From: Bacteroidales bacterium | GTDB lineage: Bacteria > Bacteroidota > Bacteroidia > Bacteroidales > VadinHA17 | Length of the DNA stretch: 49,049 nucleotides | NCBI GenBank assembly: GCA_025455395.1 | Contig: JALOMO010000052.1 | Location: forward strand, 1-49,049 | Direction: 5' to 3' | In this document: positions 27,639 to 35,864 of the stretch, in pieces | How the letters are laid out: each line of letters opens with the position of its first letter | How positions within the stretch are numbered: the first letter of the stretch is position 1 | Notes under the pieces: generated by a model | Databases searched by the model: none | Seen by the model: only the letters and a program-made list of their open reading frames with translations | Told to the model about the DNA's origin: nothing | Position numbers and translations under genes: made by a program

Positions 27639-29084
27639 TTGATGAACAGCGATGAGTTCCGGAAATACGGCCATGAGATTGTCGAGTGGATCGCCCGGTA
27701 CTATGAGAATATAGAGCAATACCCTGTCAGGTCACGTTCCCTTCCCGGTTCGGTGAAGGCACGGCTGCCTCTGGCACCTCCGGCAGAGAGCCAGCCATTT
27801 GACACCCTCCTGAAAGATTTTAATGAGATTATCATGCCGGGCATCACACACTGGCAGAGTCCTAACTTTTTTGCATATTTCCCCGCAAACAGCAGTCCTC
27901 CCTCTGTTCTTGCTGAAATGCTTACCGCAGCACTGGGTACTCAGTGCATGATATGGGAGACCTCACCGGCCGCTGCAGAGCTCGAGGAACGTATGATGGA
28001 ATGGCTGCGCGATATGACGGGCCTTCCTGACTATTTTGAGGGTGTAATACAGGACACAGCCTCCACCGCCACGCTCGTGGCGCTCCTTACCGCGCGCGAG
28101 AAGGTCTCTTCATTCCGCTCAAACAGCTCCGGGCTCTTCACCTCCGGCATTTTGCGCGTCTATTGCTCGTCACAATCACACTCATCCGTGGAAAAAGGAT
28201 CTGGCATTGCCGGGATCGGGAGAGAGAATGTTGTCAGAATACCGGTCAGGAAAGACTATTCTCTTGATCCGGATGAACTGAGAAAAGCCATTGATCATGA
28301 TCTGGCCGCAGGATATACACCATGCTGCGTGGTTGCAACCATAGGCACCACCGGCACAACAGCCATTGACCCTCTGCGCCTGATAGGAGAGATATGCAGC
28401 GAAAAAGGGATCTGGCTTCATGTCGATGCAGCTCTCGGCGGCACGGCACTGCTCCTGCCTGAGATGCGGTGGATGGCTGACGGCATTGAGTATGTTGACT
28501 CTTTTGTATTCAATCCGCACAAGTGGATGTTCACCAACTTCGACTGTTCGGCATACTTCGTGCGTGATGCCGCCTCACTGATACGCACCTTCGACATCCT
28601 GCCAGAATACCTCAGAACACGCACAAGAGGAAAGGTAAATGATTATCGCGACTGGGGCATTCAACTCGGGAGACGATTCAGAGCGCTTAAACTCTGGGCA
28701 GTAATACGAACTTACGGCGTTGATCAGCTCAGGTCGAAGATCAGAGAGCATCTGAGGCTGGCAAAGATACTGTCAGGCATGATTGAGGCAGACAAAGAGT
28801 TCCGCATAATGGCGCCGGTACATCTGAACACAGTCTGCTTCCGGTGGCAGCCTCCGGGAATTACTGATGATGAGGCAGACCGGATGAACGAGAAGCTTAA
28901 CCACGCACTTAATGACTCAGGTAAGATTTACCTCACTCATACCAGGGCAGATGGTCGGTATATTCTGCGAATGGTGACAGCACAGACCGCGGTGGAGGAG
29001 AGGCATGTGACGGAGGCATGGCGGCTTATAAGAGAGACCGCATCAGCGATCTCTTCCCAGCGTGGTGCCGTAGATATTGACTGA
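27639..29084 (+). CDS. PLP-dependent group II decarboxylase (aromatic amino acid decarboxylase-like)
   Basis: 481 residues (or 480 from the second Met). The fold-I decarboxylase is clear: HWQSPNFFAYFPANSSPPSV, QDTASTATLVALLTAREK, the cofactor part WLHVDAALGGTA (Asp binding the PLP nitrogen) and the Schiff-base lysine in SFVFNPHKWMFTNFDCS. HWQSPNFFAY and the length of about 480 are typical of aromatic L-amino acid (Tyr/Trp/DOPA) decarboxylases. It would remove CO2 to give an amine such as tyramine or tryptamine. It follows atpC by 8 bp, so it may be read from the ATP synthase transcript. Its end overlaps the convergent next gene by 42 bp. Exact substrate is not certain. Confidence 0.87.
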   Translation: MMNSDEFRKYGHEIVEWIARYYENIEQYPVRSRSLPGSVKARLPLAPPAESQPFDTLLKDFNEIIMPGITHWQSPNFFAYFPANSSPPSVLAEMLTAALGTQCMIWETSPAAAELEERMMEWLRDMTGLPDYFEGVIQDTASTATLVALLTAREKVSSFRSNSSGLFTSGILRVYCSSQSHSSVEKGSGIAGIGRENVVRIPVRKDYSLDPDELRKAIDHDLAAGYTPCCVVATIGTTGTTAIDPLRLIGEICSEKGIWLHVDAALGGTALLLPEMRWMADGIEYVDSFVFNPHKWMFTNFDCSAYFVRDAASLIRTFDILPEYLRTRTRGKVNDYRDWGIQLGRRFRALKLWAVIRTYGVDQLRSKIREHLRLAKILSGMIEADKEFRIMAPVHLNTVCFRWQPPGITDDEADRMNEKLNHALNDSGKIYLTHTRADGRYILRMVTAQTAVEERHVTEAWRLIRETASAISSQRGAVDID

Positions 29085-31904
29085 AAAAACAGCCTGTATA
29101 AAAGCTCTCTTTTCAACCGGTATGTAGCCTCCGCTGACACCAGCATTGATCTCAAAGGGAAACCTGAGAAGGTAGAAATCGGCAAGCAGCTCTCCGCCGA
29201 ATGATCCGAAATCTTTTATCTCGTAGAAGTAGTTGCCGTCACTGTATTCACGGACATCCTTACCAGTGGCACCGTCAAAGAAAAGCGAGCCCCTTATACG
29301 CTTGAGGTAAAAGATGCTTCCTGCACCAAGATCAGGATAGAAGAGAGGCATGGTGTAGTCGGCAGACATGCTGAAGAGCGTCTCGGAAATATAATTATGG
29401 TATCCCCTGGGATAAGGGTTACTATTGAAATGCAGCAGCTTGCGGGCGGGCGCCTGTGTCTCGTAGCCCGCCCTGACCACGAAGCTGTGATTACGTACAA
29501 TGCCCGGAAGAAACAGAGTCCCCCTGACATATTTCAATGAATTATAAAGGTCTTTGTCCCATGGAGCGGTTACCAGCCTAAGGTCGATCACCTGGCCCCA
29601 CTTCGGGTAAATATCCCTGTATGCATACCTGAAGGTGTTGGCAAAGTAAAGCCTTCCGATAAGCTTTATAATACCCTGGTCAAACTCGTTATCTTCACGT
29701 ATATAGGTATAGTTATTTCTATAATTAATATAGATCGCCGGCATAAATGTCTGTCTGAATTTACCATATGGAAAGTTAAGCGGTAGAGAGACATTTATAT
29801 TCAGATTCATAGCAGGCTCAATATCATCAGGTTCAGCGGTTACATCTGATGCTTTTGATATAATCGGGTCACCGCCGTAGCTGATGTCGGCTTCGACAAC
29901 CGGGTACCATCCCCTCCACTCTATATTTGAATGAATGTGGTGGCGGTTATCAGAATATTCATAGCCAACCGAGGTTATGAGGGTGCTCAGGTGGTTTTGT
30001 GAAAGCAGAGTCAGTCCCGGACTTATTGCAGTAGGGTCTGCCTGCAGCTCGTCAATGTCTGCATAAAAGGGGAACCAGCTGTGAAAGTTAAAGAGGTGTG
30101 ACATCTTCCTGTAGGGGACGGGTGCTGATATTTGCTCAGCGTCAGAAACCGTCTCTTCGGTCTGGCTGATACCTGTAGTCTCAGGCAGCACAGGAGTCCT
30201 GTTTATTTGGCAGCTATCCTCCATTGCACCGGCGTTTACGCGGGCGATGCCAAATCCTTTGACAGTATAGTCTGATATTAGTATTTGATTACCTGAAACA
30301 GAAAAGCCTGAAATGCCGAAACGCGATCCGGTCAGCCTTGTTGTAGCACCGTCTGGTGTAGTGCGGTAAATGTTATCTGAGCCGTCACCCTGGGCCAGCC
30401 ATAGAAGAGTATCGCCATGAATTTCTGCCTGTATGATGTCATCAACCGACTCCGGGCTGTTCACAACCCACCTCTTTCCAGTCGGATAATAAGTCCTGAT
30501 ACCTTCACCCTCCTCACTCAGCGTCACCACGGTAACACCCTGACCGTCAGAGGTCCATGCCGGTCGTTGTATTATTATATTGCCCGGTGTGGCAACATTC
30601 ATCTTTGTCTCTCCGCTGAAAGCGTCAATGAAGATCAGTGAATAGCTCAGGTCGGGTTCCGTTGCAACGGCTGCTATCATCGTCCCGTCAGGTGAGAGGT
30701 CAGGGGCCTCGCAGCGTGACCTGAAAGTGAGTTGCGTGACTGCCCCGCCTGTAACATCCATTTTCTTTATTACCGAGTATTCACGGTTATCCCATCGTGG
30801 ATCAGTGTGTAGTTCTGACCATACTATAGTACCGTTCGAATAGGAAATAATATAAGGATATATATATCCGGTGGTGGTCAGGACATGTTCTGTCCCTACA
30901 CTGGTGTTGGTAATTACCAGTCGTTGCGGGTTCGAAAGTGATGTCTTCAGTGACAGAATATTGTCCTCATCAATACTGTGCGGAAGATAGTGAGAGACGT
31001 AGTCCCTTTTTCCCTCCTTGCTGATAATGGGATACTCTTTGAATGGTATTTCATTTTCTGCCCTGCTCCATTGCATTGCAGCGCTGCTGAAGGTGCTGTC
31101 ATAGAGGCTCTTCTTGGTAAAGCCGATATTTTTTTTCAGGCTTCTGTTGACAGGGTTGAATATCTTCATCCGTGCCGCACCATCCATGGCATCTGGCCAT
31201 GCATTCTCACTTTGCCGGCGCATGCTGTTCATCATCAGGTAACCGAATACGTATTGATCCGGAGTAAAGTCCCTGTATGATCCTGATAACAACTTGTCAT
31301 ACCCGTAAATACCCTGCTGGCTTAGGGTCAGGGCCCTGGCTCTCTGAAGGAACACATTGCTCCGGCCCCTCCCTGACGGGGTAAAAAGTGTCTCTGCATA
31401 TACCGCATCGCCTTCAAAAGCCCATGATGGTATCATGAGAGCGTTGGCACCTATTATCTGTTCACCAAAAAGAAGAGAGAGGAAACGTGTCACCCCCTTA
31501 TTGAGTGATCCCAGCTGTGCCACATGGACCGCCTCATGCATCGCAAGCAGTCCGGCAGGGTCAGAAGGCAGGTTTGTCTGCCCTGGCAGGGGATAGAGCT
31601 CCATGCGACGGGGAGCCCATGAGACATAACCGTTTGACGACATAGAGTGGTTATGCATGATAACAGGAATGTTAATCTTTACTCCGGGATAAAGCTTCGA
31701 GACCTTGCTGAATGATTCTTCCAACAGAACTGCATAATTCTGAGCCATTGCTGTGAAATCACGCGGATAGATGATCCGAAAGTGTTCCGTCCTTATCTGA
31801 TTCCACCTGATTGAAGCCGGATCCTGGCCCGTCTCATAGTACTGGGCAGTTATCCTTCCTGCAGCCAGGAGAGAGACAAGAAACAGTAAGAGACTCTTTC
31901 TCAT
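29043..31904 (-). CDS. Envelope metallopeptidase / TolB-like propeller / beta-barrel protein
   Basis: 953 residues from the ATG at 31904, which starts a normal signal peptide (MRKSLLLFLVSLLAAG, cut after ITAQ); a longer frame to 32132 is open but would cross the neighbouring gene's start. Residues about 20-260 are a gluzincin-like peptidase domain: MHEAVHVAQ (HExxH at 123-127) and PSWAFEGDAVYAE (Glu164). The middle (about 370-640) has TolB-like propeller blades (CEAPDLSPDGTMIAAVATEP, IQRPAWTSDGQGVTVVTLSE). The last 300 residues look like outer-membrane strands (YINYRNNYTYIRED, HSFVVRAGYETQ). So the peptidase and propeller are probably anchored through a barrel. Substrate unknown. Confidence 0.82.
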   Translation of the reverse strand: MRKSLLLFLVSLLAAGRITAQYYETGQDPASIRWNQIRTEHFRIIYPRDFTAMAQNYAVLLEESFSKVSKLYPGVKINIPVIMHNHSMSSNGYVSWAPRRMELYPLPGQTNLPSDPAGLLAMHEAVHVAQLGSLNKGVTRFLSLLFGEQIIGANALMIPSWAFEGDAVYAETLFTPSGRGRSNVFLQRARALTLSQQGIYGYDKLLSGSYRDFTPDQYVFGYLMMNSMRRQSENAWPDAMDGAARMKIFNPVNRSLKKNIGFTKKSLYDSTFSSAAMQWSRAENEIPFKEYPIISKEGKRDYVSHYLPHSIDEDNILSLKTSLSNPQRLVITNTSVGTEHVLTTTGYIYPYIISYSNGTIVWSELHTDPRWDNREYSVIKKMDVTGGAVTQLTFRSRCEAPDLSPDGTMIAAVATEPDLSYSLIFIDAFSGETKMNVATPGNIIIQRPAWTSDGQGVTVVTLSEEGEGIRTYYPTGKRWVVNSPESVDDIIQAEIHGDTLLWLAQGDGSDNIYRTTPDGATTRLTGSRFGISGFSVSGNQILISDYTVKGFGIARVNAGAMEDSCQINRTPVLPETTGISQTEETVSDAEQISAPVPYRKMSHLFNFHSWFPFYADIDELQADPTAISPGLTLLSQNHLSTLITSVGYEYSDNRHHIHSNIEWRGWYPVVEADISYGGDPIISKASDVTAEPDDIEPAMNLNINVSLPLNFPYGKFRQTFMPAIYINYRNNYTYIREDNEFDQGIIKLIGRLYFANTFRYAYRDIYPKWGQVIDLRLVTAPWDKDLYNSLKYVRGTLFLPGIVRNHSFVVRAGYETQAPARKLLHFNSNPYPRGYHNYISETLFSMSADYTMPLFYPDLGAGSIFYLKRIRGSLFFDGATGKDVREYSDGNYFYEIKDFGSFGGELLADFYLLRFPFEINAGVSGGYIPVEKRAFIQAVFSVNIYGTTLGRDR

Positions 31905-31919
31905 GCACGTCGGTTTGTT

Positions 31920-31927
31920 CAAAAATA
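31920..31927 (-). promoter_or_regulatory. Candidate -7 box for the metallopeptidase/propeller gene
   Basis: Read on the minus strand, TATTTTTG fits TAnnTTTG, 16 bp before the chosen ATG at 31904, which would give a leader of about ten bases. No -33 element at the usual spacing was found. It supports the shorter start for this gene. Confidence 0.35.
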
Positions 31928-32010
31928 CCAAAAATGGCCAATATCTTCTGCTTACCGCTAAAATCTTATTATTTTCGTGCGGTCTAACCCCTGACGGGAA
32001 AAAGAGAAAT

Positions 32011-35000
32011 ATGAGACAAAAATTCAGGATCTGGGATAATATACTGGGATGGACTGCTTTTGTCATCGCAGCGGTAACATACCTTTTAACGCTCGAGCCC
32101 ACCCTCAGCCTGTGGGACTGTGGCGAGTTCATCGCTTCTGCCTACAAGCTTGAGGTAGGTCATCCACCCGGGGCACCACTCTTCATGATCGTTGCACGCT
32201 TCTTTGCCAACTTCGCAGGCGGTGATGTCTCACGGGTCGCGATGATGATAAATGCAATGTCAGGCCTGGCCAGCGCACTGACAATTCTCTTCCTCTTCTG
32301 GACTATAACGCACCTTGCCAGACGGATTTTCCTCAGACAGGAGGCTGACTATACGGCAGGCAGGGTGATCGCCGTACTCGGTGCCGGAATTACCGGCGCA
32401 TTGGCCTATGCCTTCTCAGACACCTTCTGGTTTTCTGCTGTGGAGGGCGAGGTGTATGCCTCCTCTTCACTCTTCACAGCCGTGGTATTCTGGGCAATAC
32501 TCCGGTGGGAGGATGTGGCAGAAGAACCATTTGCCGACAGATGGATAATTCTCATCGCATTTATGATGGGGCTCTCACTTGGCGTACACCTGCTTAACCT
32601 GCTTGCAATTCCGGCTATTGTGTTTGTATGGTATTTCAAAAAATACCCCTTTTCATGGAAAGGATTTGCAGTTTCAATAATCGTTTCGGTAGTACTCCTT
32701 GTCCTTATAATGTATGGGATAATTCCCGGAATCTTTACAGTTACATCCCGATTCGACCTCTTTTTTGTCAATACCATCGGGATGCCCGTTAACAGCGGCA
32801 TGTACATTCATCTTATTCTGCTGATCACCGCTCTGGTACTGTCTGTATGGTATACCTTTACCCATACCGATGGCAGACGAGGTTTTGTACTTACTGCCAT
32901 GACCCTTCTTCTCTCCGGAATATGGCTGCTTTCCGGCAAACTGCTGCTTGATATTGTGATCCTGGCAGGTATGGTATGGGGTGCATGGTTCCTTACCGTA
33001 AATAACCGCGCAGCACTGAATACCGTAATGACGGTACTGCTTGTCATCCTCATAGGATACAGCTCATTTGCTACCATAGTCATAAGATCAGTGGCAGAGC
33101 CACCCATGAATGAAAACGACCCGTCTAATCCTTTTGCCCTGCTTTATTATCTGAACCGCGAACAATACGGACAGCGCCCCCTGTTCTACGGTCCCTATTA
33201 CAATGCTCCTGTGACTGATTATGAAAAGGGAAAACCCACATATAATCCTGTTGACGGTAAATATAAAATCACCAACCGCGAGACCATCAGAAAGTATGAT
33301 GAAAGGTTTATGACTCTCTTTCCCCGGATGTGGAGTGACCAGGCAGAGCACGAAAAGGTCTATGAAGAATATGTCGGAACAAAGGGCAAGCCCCTGAAAG
33401 TCAATGATCCGCAGACAGGGGAAGCCACCACCCTGCGCGTACCTACCTTTGGCCAAAACCTGAGATTCCTGTTTGAATACCAGGCAGGATTTATGTACTT
33501 CAGGTATTTCATGTGGAATTTCAGCGGAAGACAGAATGATGTACAGAGCTACGGAGGACCGGTCAACGGTAACTGGATCACGGGCTTAAAGTTCCTCGAC
33601 GCCCCCCGGACAGGCACTGTTTCAGGAATGCCTGATGACATGAGGAATGATCCCTCGCGCAATACATATTTGCTGCTTCCCCTACTGCTGGGTTTCGCCG
33701 GCCTTCTCTGGCATTTCAACCGTGATGTGCGGAACTGGTGGATCGTAATGCTGCTTTTTCTTATGACAGGGCTGGCGATAGTCGTTTATCTTAACCAGTA
33801 TCCAAACCAGCCCCGGGAAAGAGATTATGCCTATGCGGCATCATTCTATGCATTTACTGTATGGATAGGGATGGGAGTGCTGGCACTCTATGAACTGTTG
33901 CGCAGGGTGGCCGGCGAAAAGGTCTCGGCTATAACCGCCTCACTCATCTGCCTTATTGCCGTACCTGTCGTAATGGCATCGGAGAACTGGGATGACCATG
34001 ACAGGTCAGGAAGATACCTGGCACGTGACGTTGCCTTCAACTATCTTAACTCGTGTGCTCCGAATGCAATCATATTAACAAATGGCGACAACGACACTTT
34101 CCCTCTCTGGTACGCACAGGAGGTTGAAGGTATGCGCACTGACGTACGTGTCTGCAACCTTATGCTGCTGAATACTGACTGGTATATTGACCAGATGAAG
34201 AAGAAGACATATACCTCAGATCCGCTCCCGATAAGCCTTCCGAAAAGTATGTACTACGACGGCATCAATAACCAGGTGGCAATCTACGAGAGGATTAAGG
34301 AACCGGCAACGGCTGCCGAGGTGATCAGCTTCATCAACAGCGGCAGCGCCGTCTCCAAGCTATCTCTGTATGGTGAAGATATATACTATATTCCAACCCG
34401 TACAATTCGTATCCCGGTTGATTCTGCCGCAGTGATCGCCAATGGGACGGTCAGGCCTGAGGACGCCGACAAAATAGTGCCATATATCGATATAAACCTA
34501 AAGGGATCTTGGATTGTAAAGAGTCAGCTTATTATCATCGATATGCTGGCAAACAATAACTGGGAGAGGCCAATCTATTTTGTCACAGGGTATCACAATG
34601 ACGCCTTCGGACTCGAGGAATATTTCCAGCTCGAGGGTCTGGCTTACAGGCTGGTTCCGATAAAGAGCGAGAACAAAAGCTGGTTTTCCTATGGCAGAAC
34701 CGATAATGAAATACTCTATGACAACCTGATGAACAAGTTTGTCTGGGGCGGGGCGAATGATCCCGATGTATATATTGACTATTACCATAAACGCACCCTT
34801 ACTGTCACCAGATCGAGACTTGTGTATGCAAGGCTGGCATCAGAGCTTGCTGCGGAAGGTGATACGGTCAGGGCAGCCCGGGTGCTTGACAGGTGCATGG
34901 AGCTGTTCCCTGTCTCCAAGCTGGGATATGATATTTACATATCCGATATAATAACTTCAATGTTTGCTGCCGGTCTCAGAGAAAAAGCTGTCTCTCTTGC

Positions 35001-35217
35001 CCGGGAGGTTGCAGAATACTATTTTGAGCGAACGGGCTACTTTCTTAGCCAGCGGCCTTACATGGCTTCCGGGGCATCGATAGAGACCGGGCAGGGACTG
35101 CAGATCGTGTCTCAGGTTCTGCAGACATGTTTTGACAACGGCGAAGTAACGATGGCAGAAGAGCTAAACAAGACACTCAGCGAGCTCTATACCAGGTATA
35201 TGGCAGCAGCGCAATAA
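32011..35217 (+). CDS. DUF2723 (GT117-like) multi-pass membrane protein
   Basis: 1068 residues from the ATG at 32011, chosen because WDNILGWTAFVIAAVTYLLT then LEPTLSLWDCGEFIASAYKL is the normal family opening; the frame is open further up but overlaps the divergent gene. About twelve membrane helices fill the first 660 residues, with the conserved GHPPGAPLFMI segment after the first acidic loop (Asp and Glu in WDCGEF) as in PMT-type GT-C glycosyltransferases. The C-terminal 400 residues are extracytoplasmic and helical (repeat-like). The eukaryotic relative TMEM260 is a protein O-mannosyltransferase, so a role in protein O-glycosylation of the envelope is plausible. Divergently placed to an envelope peptidase-barrel gene. 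Confidence 0.85.
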   Translation: MRQKFRIWDNILGWTAFVIAAVTYLLTLEPTLSLWDCGEFIASAYKLEVGHPPGAPLFMIVARFFANFAGGDVSRVAMMINAMSGLASALTILFLFWTITHLARRIFLRQEADYTAGRVIAVLGAGITGALAYAFSDTFWFSAVEGEVYASSSLFTAVVFWAILRWEDVAEEPFADRWIILIAFMMGLSLGVHLLNLLAIPAIVFVWYFKKYPFSWKGFAVSIIVSVVLLVLIMYGIIPGIFTVTSRFDLFFVNTIGMPVNSGMYIHLILLITALVLSVWYTFTHTDGRRGFVLTAMTLLLSGIWLLSGKLLLDIVILAGMVWGAWFLTVNNRAALNTVMTVLLVILIGYSSFATIVIRSVAEPPMNENDPSNPFALLYYLNREQYGQRPLFYGPYYNAPVTDYEKGKPTYNPVDGKYKITNRETIRKYDERFMTLFPRMWSDQAEHEKVYEEYVGTKGKPLKVNDPQTGEATTLRVPTFGQNLRFLFEYQAGFMYFRYFMWNFSGRQNDVQSYGGPVNGNWITGLKFLDAPRTGTVSGMPDDMRNDPSRNTYLLLPLLLGFAGLLWHFNRDVRNWWIVMLLFLMTGLAIVVYLNQYPNQPRERDYAYAASFYAFTVWIGMGVLALYELLRRVAGEKVSAITASLICLIAVPVVMASENWDDHDRSGRYLARDVAFNYLNSCAPNAIILTNGDNDTFPLWYAQEVEGMRTDVRVCNLMLLNTDWYIDQMKKKTYTSDPLPISLPKSMYYDGINNQVAIYERIKEPATAAEVISFINSGSAVSKLSLYGEDIYYIPTRTIRIPVDSAAVIANGTVRPEDADKIVPYIDINLKGSWIVKSQLIIIDMLANNNWERPIYFVTGYHNDAFGLEEYFQLEGLAYRLVPIKSENKSWFSYGRTDNEILYDNLMNKFVWGGANDPDVYIDYYHKRTLTVTRSRLVYARLASELAAEGDTVRAARVLDRCMELFPVSKLGYDIYISDIITSMFAAGLREKAVSLAREVAEYYFERTGYFLSQRPYMASGASIETGQGLQIVSQVLQTCFDNGEVTMAEELNKTLSELYTRYMAAAQ

Positions 35218-35262
35218 CAACTCTTAATTATCTGTAAGTGAAATTTTTATCCCTTCCGGGAG

Positions 35263-35667
35263 TCAATCGTTCAGCTGGTATGCCGGTCTCGGAGCGAGGT
35301 ACTTCTCGAGGATCATAAAGATCTTTTCCGGAAAGATGGGCTTAAGATTGTATTCCGTACATCCGGCAATATATGCTTCGTTCTTCGTTTGTTCGGAATA
35401 ATATGCTGTGACTAGTACTACCGGTGAGGACCGGTTTATCTGGCGGAACGCTCTCGTGCAGTCAATTCCGTTGACAAGCGGGACAAGAAAATCCATGAAG
35501 ACCAGGTCAAAACCGGAATTGCCTGAATTGATAGCCTCGACAAATTCCCTGCCGTTTCGGAAAATCGTAACAGTAGCTCCGGTCTCCCGGAGCAGTGTCT
35601 CGTAATACTTCAATGACGCTATGTCATCTTCAACAATCGCAATTCTTTTACCTGTAATATCCAGCAT
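35263..35667 (-). CDS. Single-domain response regulator (receiver only)
   Basis: 134 residues comprising just a receiver domain: acidic pair ED at 13-14, phosphoacceptor Asp59 in VFMDFLVPLVNG, the Thr in VTAYY, and Lys109 in YNLKPIFPEK. No output domain, so it must work by protein contact. It is divergent from a SpoIIE-type phosphatase gene and 46 bp from the end of the DUF2723 gene. A link to the phosphatase is possible but is inference from position. Confidence 0.9.
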   Translation of the reverse strand: MLDITGKRIAIVEDDIASLKYYETLLRETGATVTIFRNGREFVEAINSGNSGFDLVFMDFLVPLVNGIDCTRAFRQINRSSPVVLVTAYYSEQTKNEAYIAGCTEYNLKPIFPEKIFMILEKYLAPRPAYQLND

Positions 35668-35766
35668 CGTTATAAAATAAACCCGGAGGTAGTTGTCCGA
35701 CTTCTGTGTAAAAGTATCCGGCGGGAGTAAGCAAGATTAGACATATTTTTCCCAAATATCAACATC

Positions 35767-35781
35767 AACAATTAAATTGTT
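35767..35781. promoter_or_regulatory. Inverted repeat between receiver and phosphatase genes
   Basis: AACAATT-A-AATTGTT is a perfect 7-bp inverted repeat with one central base, in an AT-rich 179-bp intergenic stretch that must hold both divergent promoters. No clear TAnnTTTG was found on either strand here. Could be a regulator site or chance in AT-rich DNA. Confidence 0.3.
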
Positions 35782-35864
35782 AACAACATTTTTTTAACAT
35801 TAAACAGGATTATCCGGCGAAAATTGAAAAATACTGCGAAATTAGTGTGAAATATCTGGCAAAT

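Noticed and set aside
31903-32010. Extension of the DUF2723 protein to 31903
   Set aside because: The family normally begins close to the WDN...LGW segment; the extra residues are not conserved-looking and overlap the other gene's start.
31905-32132. N-terminal extension of the metallopeptidase/propeller protein up to 32132
   Set aside because: Would overlap the divergent DUF2723 start and place a signal peptide in the middle of the chain; the Met at 31904 starts a perfect signal peptide.
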